From NCBI GenBank assembly GCA_959347315.1, contig OY365808.1, forward strand, positions 8,325,979-8,389,978: DNA of 64,000 bases. The letters are read 5' to 3'. Source of the stretch: Bimastos eiseni. Taxonomy: Eukaryota > Annelida > Clitellata > Crassiclitellata > Lumbricidae. Below the pieces are notes generated by a model that was not told where the DNA came from, did no database searches, and saw only the letters and a list, made by a program, of their open reading frames with translations. Every line of letters begins with the position of its first letter. The stretch's first letter is position 1. A program made the translations under genes and the position numbers. Below are positions 41,101 to 53,100 of the stretch, in pieces.

Positions 41101-44100
41101 ACAGACTTCGGCTGACAATCTGGATACCTATGAAATCTACTATAATGATTCTGATCGGAAAAATGTCCAGGTTACCGTTTCTCCTCCGAGAAATTCATAT
41201 CTGCTGGAAGATCTCACTCCAAACTCGAAATACACGATCAGGATCAGTGCACGATCATCTCGTGGAGAAGGAGCGTACTCCACTCCAGCTGTTGTCCAGA
41301 CATTGGAGGATGGTTAGTTTTAATCCCCTTAACTGAACAATGTTGATCAATTCTTAAAAGGTTGTTGAACTTTCAAGCAGGCTTGCCCAGAAAGGGGAGT
41401 AGAGGATCTAGCAATTTTTTTAATCAGTTAAAAATGTTGATGATTTTTCTTTGGTAAATATTATATCACTGACCCTTAAACTTTAGGCATCTGGATGTTA
41501 TCTTAGTTATCACTATTTGCTATATTAAGAGGTGGGTGACTGCAATGCTCAAGGGTCCAGAATATATATCTCTAATTAGGGCCTGGAATTTCTCGTCCTA
41601 GGGGCCCAGATTTCTGTTGATGCAAGTAATTATGAAAGTAAGTAAGTAAGAAAGTAAGTAAACTGTTTTATTTATAAGTTTGAGAGAAATGCGTAAAATT
41701 TACAATATATAATGTTTACAGACAGTTGAAAAGAAGTGCAGTGGTTTTAAGAGGACGTTTATATAGTGTGGCAACATTAAAGCTACACTGTGTTACTTTC
41801 AAGTGTGAAACCATATTTATGAATACTTTGTATAATACCAATATGAAATTAAAAGGCTCAATCAAACTCAATTCAATTTAAATTTTATTAGAATCGATTT
41901 CATTGTCTCTGTTTAAACACAGTATGATCAGTTAGTTTATGCTTAACTATAAACGGCCATGGATGGTAATTATGTGTTAAGTTAGAAAAAACAATAATTT
42001 TACATGCATCATACTTGATCAATGAGTCATCATACATATTCAATGAGTCATCCAGCGCAATTACCAAAATGCTAATCATGCGTTGAGTTATATATTTTAT
42101 CAGTACTGAAAGGATTTACCGATTTCATGACAACTCTTAACGGAATCCTAACAGTAATGTCTGCTTTCAATGTTCTTCCTGTTGTTACATCTACTTTATA
42201 TAGCTCCTAGTGCTCCTCCACAGATGGTGCATGGAGAGGCACTCGATTCTACCACTTTCAGGGTCACATGGGAAGCACCACCAACACAGGAACAGAACGG
42301 ACAGATTCTCGGCTACAGGGTTTTGTATTCCGAGGCGAAGGGCAGCCAGGCTGGCCCAGATCCCTCCGTCGACATGGCAACGCTGCCCTCCTCTGAGACT
42401 TCGTACGTTGTGCGAGGCCTGCGCAAGTGGACTCTCTACAGCGTTCAGGTTCTTGCCTACACCGGCAAAGGCGATGGCCCACTCTCTGATGTCATCATGG
42501 TGCAGACGGCTGAGGACGGTAAGTGAACTTCCCCTTCATACTTTGTGCGGAAATTTTATACAATATTCCCATCATGTGGAACCTCTGCTTACTTTCTATA
42601 TTTATTTACATACAGGACTTTATTTCATCTGAGTCTTGTGATATCTTATGAGCAGCTTTAAATTTAGTCCTTTGGTGCTATTATTTTAAAAGTTATTAAG
42701 AGGATATTACTTATTAGCAAATAGCCACTTCTTATTCGTAATTGTGATATTGAAATTTCTAAAGCACCACTCAAAAGCCAAGTTCTGGACACTAGCTAAT
42801 TTGTGAGTGTTGTGTCAAGTCGTGGTTGTTGTCCGAATGGTGATCTTAAAGAGGTCCAAGTCCTGCTCCAAGAGGGTCATAGGAGGAGGTAGAGTAGCTG
42901 TTAAGGGCTTGTCCACCTTTGGCAAGAAAGTTTCTTGACAAATTAGTGACTATTAGAGGTATCCAGAAAGTTTTTATATTGCTGTTGGGTTTCCGTGTGG
43001 AGATTGCCTCTGAATGTTTATTCTGGAGAGGCGCTATATATAATTATGATAATATATCGCTATCTATATCTTTTTATCCATTTAGTCTAGTTCATTATAT
43101 TTTCTCTGTTGACTTAAGTTCCTGGTGAACCCCGTAAAGTGAAACTGGAAGCAGTTAACTCGACTGCTATTAGCGTCCAGTGGCGCCCTCCATTGGAGAA
43201 GGAGCTCAACGGTATCATCAGAGGCTATCAGATCTACTACACTCGACTCGATGACAATGAGGAACCGATTGGATCGACCCTCATGCAAGACGTCATGGAT
43301 GGTCAGTCGAAATGTTTGGCCTATTATATTATTAATGTAATTAAATCCAGAGCTTATGAGGTGCATCAAGTTATACCGAATAGTCGCAGGTTCGGACCCG
43401 CCTCAAGCCACTGCATAGCGACCTAGGACAAGTTGATCACCCAAAATTGTCTGTTAGAAGGCAACGAGAAACCCCTCATTCACCTCATCCTCACGTAGCA
43501 TATAGCCAATGAACCTGCACTTGGGCAGGGAAATTATCATCATCATCTTCATCACCATCATCATCATTATCATCATCATCATCATCAAGTTATACAAATA
43601 AATAAATAATAATAATATAAATTGTTTATGAATTTGGTAGATATTTGGATAATCATTTTAGGCTGTTTTGTGAAGTAGACTGGGTCTTCTGAGGGCTCAT
43701 CCTATTGTAGCTTGATAAAATGCTCTTGAGATTGCTTTACTGATGAACTGCTCAAATTGTAAGTTATGTTCTTTGTATAAATTTCATTTGAGCTTATATG
43801 GATGACGGGTCATTTCTATAGGAAAAATGATGGAGACCATTCTTCCGATGCTTCATACGGATACCGAATACCAGGTTCAGGTGGCAGCCTACACTCGGAA
43901 GGGAGATGGAGAGCGTAGCCGGCCTCGTAAAGTCCGCACAAAGGAAGCAGGTAGACTCTACCGATTATCAGTGTATAAGATGATCTGATTGAGGGGATCA
44001 ATGTAGTTAAGCTCTTTTAAGACTGTAGTGTGGCATCCTGAGTTATATTTTAAGGAATGCTTCTTATGTCTGATCTTATTGTACGAAAACTTGATCTTAT

Positions 44101-47100
44101 GCTCTGATATAATTTTATCCCGAGGATTTCTCTTTATCTTTATAATTATGCAATGGCTTAACACTTTAATTATGAATGTCTGAATGTGAATGGGAAACCA
44201 ATGCAGCTCATGAAAATGGTAATTAATTGGTAATTATTCAAGTTAAGTCTCACTACACACATCGCAATTAAATCTGTAAAGTACTCCATTTAATCTCTGG
44301 TCGTAGGTTATGGAGATTGGATGACTGAATATAGCAGGTAAGGTAGTTAAAAACAGGTTTTTCAGTTTAGATCCTAATGATTTTGAAGGACTAGCTGATT
44401 GAGTGCTTTCCCAACGATAGCTTGTGAATTCAGGCGACCATGGTGAAGTTGCTTTGTATTTCGTTGAGTGCATTTTGTGAAACATTTGACTAATTTCAAT
44501 TGCGTTACCGTACGCATTCTATATCTACTAAGACCTCAGTGTCTAATGTTCAGTTCTTAGTTCGCCACGGAGTCTCCAGCTGTCACTAGTTCAAGAAGAT
44601 CCACCCGTTGTTTCGATGCAATGGCAAGCCCCAAGAACCGATCCATCACTTGTGCTCGGTTACCGCGTGCAGTACAGACCAAGCGACAGCGAAACATTTG
44701 AGGAAGAGAGGCTCGATCCAGCCATCTACAAATTCACATCTGGTTTCCTGGGTGAAAAATCAGTTTTGACTGTTTAATAATGTAAATATTATGGATGATA
44801 CATTTAAGTAAGTAGGTAAGTAAATATACTCTTTATTACCATCTGCAGACGCATCACGGGTACTTGAGAAAACTGAAGAAAAACATGCTATTTATATAAA
44901 TGTTTAAATATATATAAATTTGTAAAAGAACGTGTTAATTTTCAGTCATTCATATTGAATTTAAACAATTTCATGATTGTAACCTGGTGGTGGTGTTATA
45001 AATAAATATTTGCTCTCTTTTGTAATTTGCCTGGGATAATTACCAGTTTCATAGATATGATAAATCTTCAATTTATTGCTGAAATAATACTCATTTTAGA
45101 GAAATTATAATTTTCTTCGTTGCCACTTTGTTTAAATGACACTTGCAATAAGTATGATCATCTTCTTTTCAAGATTTTGTGAGTATAATGTTGTGAAATG
45201 AAATATATTATGTGAGTGAACTTTAATCAATCAATCAATCAATCAATCAATCAGCATAGTGAATAATTAGTGCTAAGGAGCCTTTATTTTTCTTTAGAGA
45301 TTAATATTTATATAGATATTGGATATTTAATATTGAAATAAATGTTTTATATCAGTATCAAAATAAACATTAAAAGCAGTTTGTCTGAGGTACAGTGTAT
45401 TTCCTACAACAGCCCTTTCGTGTCTTTTTCTTATCAGAACGTGGAGTTGAATATGAGTTTCGGGTTTCTGCGAAGAACTCTGTTGATTATGGAGAACCGT
45501 CTTCTGTGAAACTGACAACACCAGATGGCAGTGAGTCATATAATTGTTTGATTTGATTGTTCACACTTTCATTGTCTTTGATTTTCTGTAATAAGTAAGT
45601 CAGTGAATATATTCTTAGTTGTATCAGCTGCTAATCCACACTCCAGTGTGCAACATCTTATATAATAACCAATGACCAATCAAGAGGTTAATATGAGTAG
45701 AGCATTCCAACTATAAAGGTTTTTAATTTTCTGGTCAGCAATCGGCAGACAGCAGTCTCATGAGTGCGTGAGAATTGAATTGCTTACTGTTGCTTATCTG
45801 TCATCCTCTGGGTTTGTTTATAACCTTCAAACTATGCTCTATTTTAGTCAATTTACAGTAATCTCATAACTTCTGCATGCTTTAGAAGGCCGTTGGTCTA
45901 TTGGCAATCAATCGAGACCCATATCCCCCTAAGGTTGCCTTCTTTCGCTAGGCGGTGGCGTTTGTTAAAAATTGTATGTTTAGCGTAATGGGCACCCTGC
46001 TTGACTGCTGACAGTCTAATTCGACTCCTGTTATAACTCGTCATCATTCGCTCGTGCTGTAGGCCTACTTGTAATCATACTGCAGTTTGTCAGTTTGAAA
46101 TTAAACAAAGATTATTATTATTATTATTAGTCAAACTTACAATTATGTATTTTCAATTAAAGATAATTAAACAAAGATTTAAACTAAAGCAATTTAACAG
46201 TAATATCAATAATTAATAGATGTGAGAATGGCTACTTATGTTGAATCCAATTATTTATAAATCCTTTATGCGTTTTAATAACTGAAATGGCACTGTAAAC
46301 CTTGAAAGATTACGTTATCTAAGGTTCGTGTAAATCTAATAACCGGATAATGCCTCTGTGATGTAAATGTGTGACTTATTCCATACTTATTTTATTTCTT
46401 TGTTATAATTTAGCACAGAGATGAACTTCAGGTTGACTTGCATATTTTATCTCTCTGATAACAGGTATGTTTCAGTTTCGAAACCTTAGGAAGTTGATTT
46501 TTAATGATTTGATGTGATACAATCTCTTAATTGGTTGTCTTTGTTTATGTACAGTTCCAGCTGGGGCTCCTCTCAACGTAACTGGGACAAGTATCACGTC
46601 GACTGGAGTCCGGCTCAGTTGGAATCCACCGGAACTTCATCACAGAAATGGAGAGATTGTCCTCTATGAGATCATGTACCACCAGGAGCTGAACTTTGTC
46701 GACGACTGGACAACAAACACGACAGACACGTGGATCGTCATTGAAGGGTTAACTCCAGGCACAGGGTACCTCTTCCAGACGCGAGCTTACACCAGCCGTG
46801 GCTCAGGACCATGGAGCAGTCCTTTGGAGATATTCACCCTTGGCCAAGGTCAGTCTGCCACGAATGTTAGTGGGGATTGTCTTAGTCAATGTACTGATGT
46901 GCTTCAGATTCCTTTGCTGTTTACATATTTCCTATGAGGTTGTCCCAGCCTTCTGCTCCCTAGGGGGGGCAATGGTAAATGAGCAGCAGTAGGTCGGATC
47001 AACCCCTGGCAGGCTGCCTTTCAGTTGTAAAATCAACTCTTTTTTAACTTTTATCCTACTATTTCATGTAAAAAAAACTGTAGTTTGTGAGTTTGAATTG

Positions 47101-50100
47101 AATCGTATTGACGAATATTATTAATACATTTTAGTTATTCATTTCATTTGTATGTGGTCATTAAATCTGAATCTGAGGCAAATGTGTGTGAAAACAAAGT
47201 CCAGGTCCATGACATGGAGTCTTCATGTCAAGCTCAAACCTGCAATCGTTGTATTAGAGACTCGGTGCTCCACCAAAGAGAGCACCACGCCTCACATTGG
47301 ATTCTCGCAATGGATCACTGTGCCATACATTTAATCATCAATTCTTAATGCATTATTGTCTGACATGTGATTAGAGTACCAGGTATTCACGACGTTAGAT
47401 CATATCTCTGTCAGATTTTATGCCTAGGTGCGTTGTATCTCTATTGTGGCATTAGTTGGATAGATGGCGGTAGTTTTGTTATCTTTGTGACTAAATCTTT
47501 TCAGGTAATATTGATTTGACAGAATTGGCTTATTTTTACACTTGTCAAATATTCTTTGTTTTAGGTTTGGTACAACCACCGAGTAATATTGTGTTGAAAC
47601 GACTTTCGTCCTCTGTGCTGCGGGTCAACTGGGATGCGTCGACAACTCCTGGTGTGGCCGGTTACCAGGTCTTCTACAGCATGTTTGCCACTTCCGATAT
47701 GAGCCGCTGGCAGTTCTTCGAAGTAGGAGCTCAGCAGATGGCAGACTTACAGAGTCTCCAACCTCAGTCGGTCTATGCTGTTCGAATTCGGACGAAACTC
47801 ACAGACGGTCGACTCAGTGATTTCTCAAAAGTTGTCATAGATAACTTCGTTTTACAAGGTTTGTGATTGATAGCTGATTACTATATTAGTTTATTGTCCA
47901 AGTAAGCAGTTTAAGTACACTATGATATCAGGCACTACACTTATCTTTTAATGTGCTTGGTGAAGAGTGTCTCTATTAGTGGGAATTCAGGTTCTTTAGG
48001 GTCCATTCTTTCCTATTGCTAACTTTCAATCTCCGTTAAGCTCTCATGTTGTTATAGTTTCTGTTGATTGCCAGTTTATCAATAAAAATACTTGGTTATG
48101 GTTATGGTTAAGCCATTTATTGAATATTATTGGGTACATTTTTGCCATGACTTCGGATAAAGAGATGAGAAGTGAAAGAGGTGGATAAGAGTTCCCCCTG
48201 GTGATGGCTATTGGTCATAATTTTAAGTATGTTGTAGCCATATCATATAGAACAATTTTTTTGGGTATTAAGATATATAAACTAAAATACATGATAAACT
48301 GCCTCTTTGAACTGTACAAATTTGGTAGCTTCTGTTCCTAACTACGCTCAATTTTTTAACGTTCCTTTTTCAATGTTCCTGGCCGATATTGTACTTGTTT
48401 GTGTATTTGATGATAATTTATTATTATTATTATTATATATTTTTTTACCCGAGGTAAATACTGATCCCTCGGGTTGATAAAACTACTCTCCGGAGAGAGA
48501 CATATTATTATTATTATTATTATTATCATTCATTATTATTATTCTGTTTTTCATTTGCTCTCATCCAGTTTCAGGATAGTTACTTTAGTTAATATTATCA
48601 GTATAAATTATTTATTTCAATTTACTGATAATTCATAGTTTCAAGTTGCATATTATTTTATTATATTTCAATATGTTTACGATTAAAAATTAATAGAAGA
48701 CAAAAGCTTGATGATAAATTGTTGCATTTTGTAGACCATGTTCGAGATGTTGTTGTGAGAAAGCAGAATGCGCACTCTATTTTGTTAGAATGGTCATTGC
48801 CCAAGAAGAGTGAAGTATCATTCTTTAAGGTAATTTAATACCTATATCGATTCAATTTGCTCATTAAAATTTGCCAATGTAAATTTGCAAAGCTTACTTT
48901 AATGACAATTGATTATTAATGATCCACTGTTGATTAAGAGTTTAATTAAAAATCAAAGGGGAAGGGATAGATTCAGCTACACACCCTGGCATGTGGAGGT
49001 GATGAAGTTTCAAAGGTAATGAAGGTGAAAGTGCTTACAGCTCATACCCATGGTTGCTTGGCAGTTTATAAGATAGATGTCTAAAATTTCTTAGCATCAC
49101 ACAAAAGCTCTTTCAGTGATGCCAGGTTAATCACTGGCGCTAAAATTTATAAGATCCAAACAAGTCAGGTTGTTTGACTAGTTTTGATGCAAGGTTTAAA
49201 TTGGGGAGGGTTGTAAATGGGGTAGCTTAGCTGAAATGGCTTCTCTTCTTATGGTTTTCAGTTGTACATTTCTTGCCATTCATAAATATTTTTGCTGAGT
49301 GTTTGTGAATAAGCTCTGCTGTCGGCTTTATTCTCATGCATTCTTTCCATGTACACCAGATCGAGTACTACGGAACAAAAAAGTATCGGGATACCGATGG
49401 TCTGGAGCAGCAACAGGAGTCTGAAGGTCAAAAGGTCGTTCCCAGTGAACAGACAAGTGTCTATGTCGATAACTTGGAGCCGTATACCTGGTACAGGTTG
49501 AACATCAGTGCTAAATTTCTGGATGGCTCCTGGGGATCTGTGAACACCATACTGGCTGAAACGATGGTCGACGGTAGGCATTAAGCAGACTGATATCAGC
49601 GTCATATAATTGTTGTGCTATGCCATGCTTTGACTCAGTGCTGGGCTTTATTTTTTCAAAGCTTTGGGACTAGGTGGCTGTTCTGGAACACTAGCAGATA
49701 TTTAATTTTATTCAGACCCACTGGTGAGAAACGCATCTGTTTCAACTTTTTGTGCCTCACAGTAGTTTTGCTTTCTGAGGTGATGGGTTTCTACTGGACT
49801 TTCATTCATTCATTCATTCATTCATTCATTCATTCATTCATTCATTCATTCATTCATTCATTCATTACGAGAATTTGTGTATAGCACCTCTTTGTGTATG
49901 GATTATGATCATTGATTATGATCAATTGGTTATGATCAGATTTTGATCGTGTCAAAGAGATCTCTGATTAATATATTGTACATTTTGATAATGTTATTGT
50001 CACATTTAATTCAACTAGATTTATGCTTTTCTTTTAAAATCAGTGGCTTTACACTGAATAATTGCATCTGATGAAGACATATTTGACTTGCTTAACTGAT

Positions 50101-53100
50101 TTATTTAATTTTATTTAAATATTAAACAATAAATTACTGGCTAGCTGATGCTAGGTGTCGTTGGTAACTGTGAAAAACATTTGATTGAATCTGCCTGTGA
50201 GTTCACTCAATTCTGCTAAACGATGTTTCTACAGCGCCGCCAGAAATTCCAGCGCCAATGTTTCAGAGGTTCACATCAGAGTCTAGCATGCTTGTTCAGC
50301 TGTACCCAGCATCAGAGAAGAACGGTCCCATCCTCTATTATTACGTCATTGTTGTGCCTTCTGAGGAAGCAGAGCGCAGAGTACCAGACAGTTTTTCCAT
50401 AAACGAGGTAATTTAATTTATTAATGATATCAGTAGTTTAATAATGCTTTCAGATTTGAATTTAGGTTGAATGTGTTGGGTGTGTTGTTTTCATTGCTCA
50501 TCAGCGTTTGTCAGCCATCATTCTAGAATTATTTCTTTCTCTTTCACCATCAGCTGTAATTGATCAAGTATGATTGTAGGCCTATTATTGCTACCGTGAC
50601 ATTTTTTTAAAACCTCTTCAAGATTGCTATTCAGAGGCATCCTCGACCAAAGCCTCGCCAAAGAGGAATGTCTTGAATAACTTCTAGGCAGAGCTCTACA
50701 GATAATGCAGAGCTTAAGTCGTAGAATTAATAATTTAAAAAAATGGTGTATAGAACTGTTTTTGACAGACAGTAGCAGTAGTAGTTGCAGTTTACAACAC
50801 TGTGTGATAACAAAGGTCATTAGCGTCACCCTCGTCCTTATCTAGGCCTCGGATTGGCACAGTCAGGGTGCAAACAGTGGTAGAGTTTTTTTTAAGTTCA
50901 TTTTTTTCAGACAGGCACAGGTTTAGTTTATTTATATTATATGACTTTTGTGGATAATGTGAAATTACTTTCATCTTTGCAGTTGCAAAATCGATGGCAC
51001 TATGTTGTAGGTTGTTGACTAAGCAGTCACCCTATGAGAAACTTTAACCTTCACTGTTTGGATTAATGGAAAGCACTCTACCATTGTGTCAAATTAATGC
51101 TTTACTAATGTGAAATATTGGATTAGAATTTAAATATCGTGACAGGCAGAATTTGTTTGCACTTTGACATCAGCTTCTGAGGGTGGGGAACTTATCTGCT
51201 CACTCGTCGTGGGTAGCTGCCAGATTTGATTTCCTTCCAAAGATGTTCAAGGTTGGAGAAGGTTCTTCTGCAGCAAACAGCAGATTTGTTAACAAGCCGC
51301 TGACTCGAGGACACGCTTTCAGGGTGTTTGTAAGAGGCTACACGGCCGAAAACGTAAGTTGGTGATTCATTTCTTCACGTAACTTTCGGATAGTGTTGCA
51401 CGATGACTTGATTTTTAATTGTCTTTTTTAATCAGTAAGTTAATGCTTCTTCTACCTGCCTTTAAATAAGTCACTCAATTAATAATGAAGAACTGTCTCT
51501 CTGTCAGTTAATTCAAGGCAGATAATTTGAATTCTATTTCGTCTGTCTTTGAGTATTACTGAATAATTTAATTATTGGTGAGATAGCTTATTCTAATAAG
51601 TGCAGGAATTTACCATGACATGTACTTGAACCACTCATACGTCATACCCGCTGCATAGATGACACAATTCCTGCTATTGCAATTATTTTATCACGATTTT
51701 CTCTTGCTGTATTGCAGAAGTACTCATCGAGTCGCTATTCAGAGGCAATATTTGTTAATGTGAAACCTGAAGTCATTGCATATGAATCAGGTCCTGCCGG
51801 AATGGAGTTGCTATACTTTGTTGCCCCCATCTGCATTGCGATCGTTCTTATTCTGCTGGTTGTGCTCTTGATTGTCTTCATTAGGTAAGTTCAGTTTTGA
51901 ATTTCTAGGTTCTACTGCCACACATGTTTGTAAAGTAAATTCACAATTGACCTAAGGCATTGTAAGTTTATCATAGTTAGGTAATTATTTGATAATATGC
52001 TGAGATGTGTTGTCTGTAGCCGGATAGTGACTTTTCCTAGCTAATAATATAAGAACATTTTGACATTTCATCGCTGCATTCATAGCCATTAGTATGGTAG
52101 CGAATAGGCACGGCAAAAGAATGAGGAGAGGATGAGATGTTTATAAGTTGAAGGGACTCTATGAAGCATGTAGAATAAACGTGTTTGGTAAAAGACTGTA
52201 GTAAGAGTTGCTGAAGTAAGTCATTGCTAGATCACTCTTTTATGTGTAATTTTTTTTCTACAGACGCAGGACTTGTAAGAAGGACCAACTTCCAATGAAG
52301 CCTATGAAAGTTCTGTTGATGCCTGGAGAAGTTGCTCCGCATCCACACGATCCGGTTGAACAGCGCAGACTGAATTTCCAGACGCCAGGTCAGATACATT
52401 CGACCTTTTGTTCTGCAGATGTTCAGTGTCCGATGTTGGCTCTTCATGATTTGTAAGCCACTGAGTCAATGGCACTTCATGTGCTATTGTATTGTATTGT
52501 ATTGTATTGTATATTTGTTTATTCGTAGATCTTGATGACATAACACATTAATTCACTGAGTGTAAAAGGTTGGTAAGTTCAAGGGAAGCACAGCCTATCT
52601 CATCAGATTATGGGTGACAAATTTGAAAAGCAGGGTTCCCATCTCTGTTCCTTTATTTACCCTAATTAGCTAGTAGATATTTATATGCAGCATTTGAGAT
52701 AGATAAATTCTGCATTTATCGTTTCTGCAAAGAGTAGTTTTAATCATCGCAATTTGTGAGAGATCCATTGCTTACTTAAATTTTCCAAGAGGACTTAAAC
52801 TCCACTGCAATATATACTCAGATGTGGCTAGCTATCATTTAAGTTCATCTAGATATAAATCTGAATGTAAGTCTATGTAGTCGTAGATGTAAATATGCAA
52901 ATGACTGACGTTCAGGAGTGTAAAAAGCGGGGGTAGGGGGGGACACCGGCCCCCCAGTTTCAAACCTGGGGGGCTAAGCCCCCCCAGTTATAGTGCTCAG
53001 TGCCCCCATGTGCCTCCAAATCGGTTCTTTTTTATGTTTCTCCAATGGCTTTTTAAGATGACTTTTGTTAAGATAATTTGTGCCCCTCCATTTTTCAAAT

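Noticed and set aside
42210..42632. 140-residue alternative frame over exon 10
   Set aside because: It is a shadow of the FN3-4 coding frame and shows no domain of its own.
44554..44742. Exon 13 ending at the GT at 44743
   Set aside because: It would keep phase but delete three residues of an FN3 strand whose length is otherwise conserved with vertebrate LAR.
44561..44751. Exon 13 starting at 44561
   Set aside because: Joined in phase 1 this start reaches a stop after nine codons; the start at 44554 gives an intact FN3 domain.
48095..48112. Telomere-like repeat
   Set aside because: GGTTAT is not the animal telomere unit and it follows an element 3' end, shared with two other copies.
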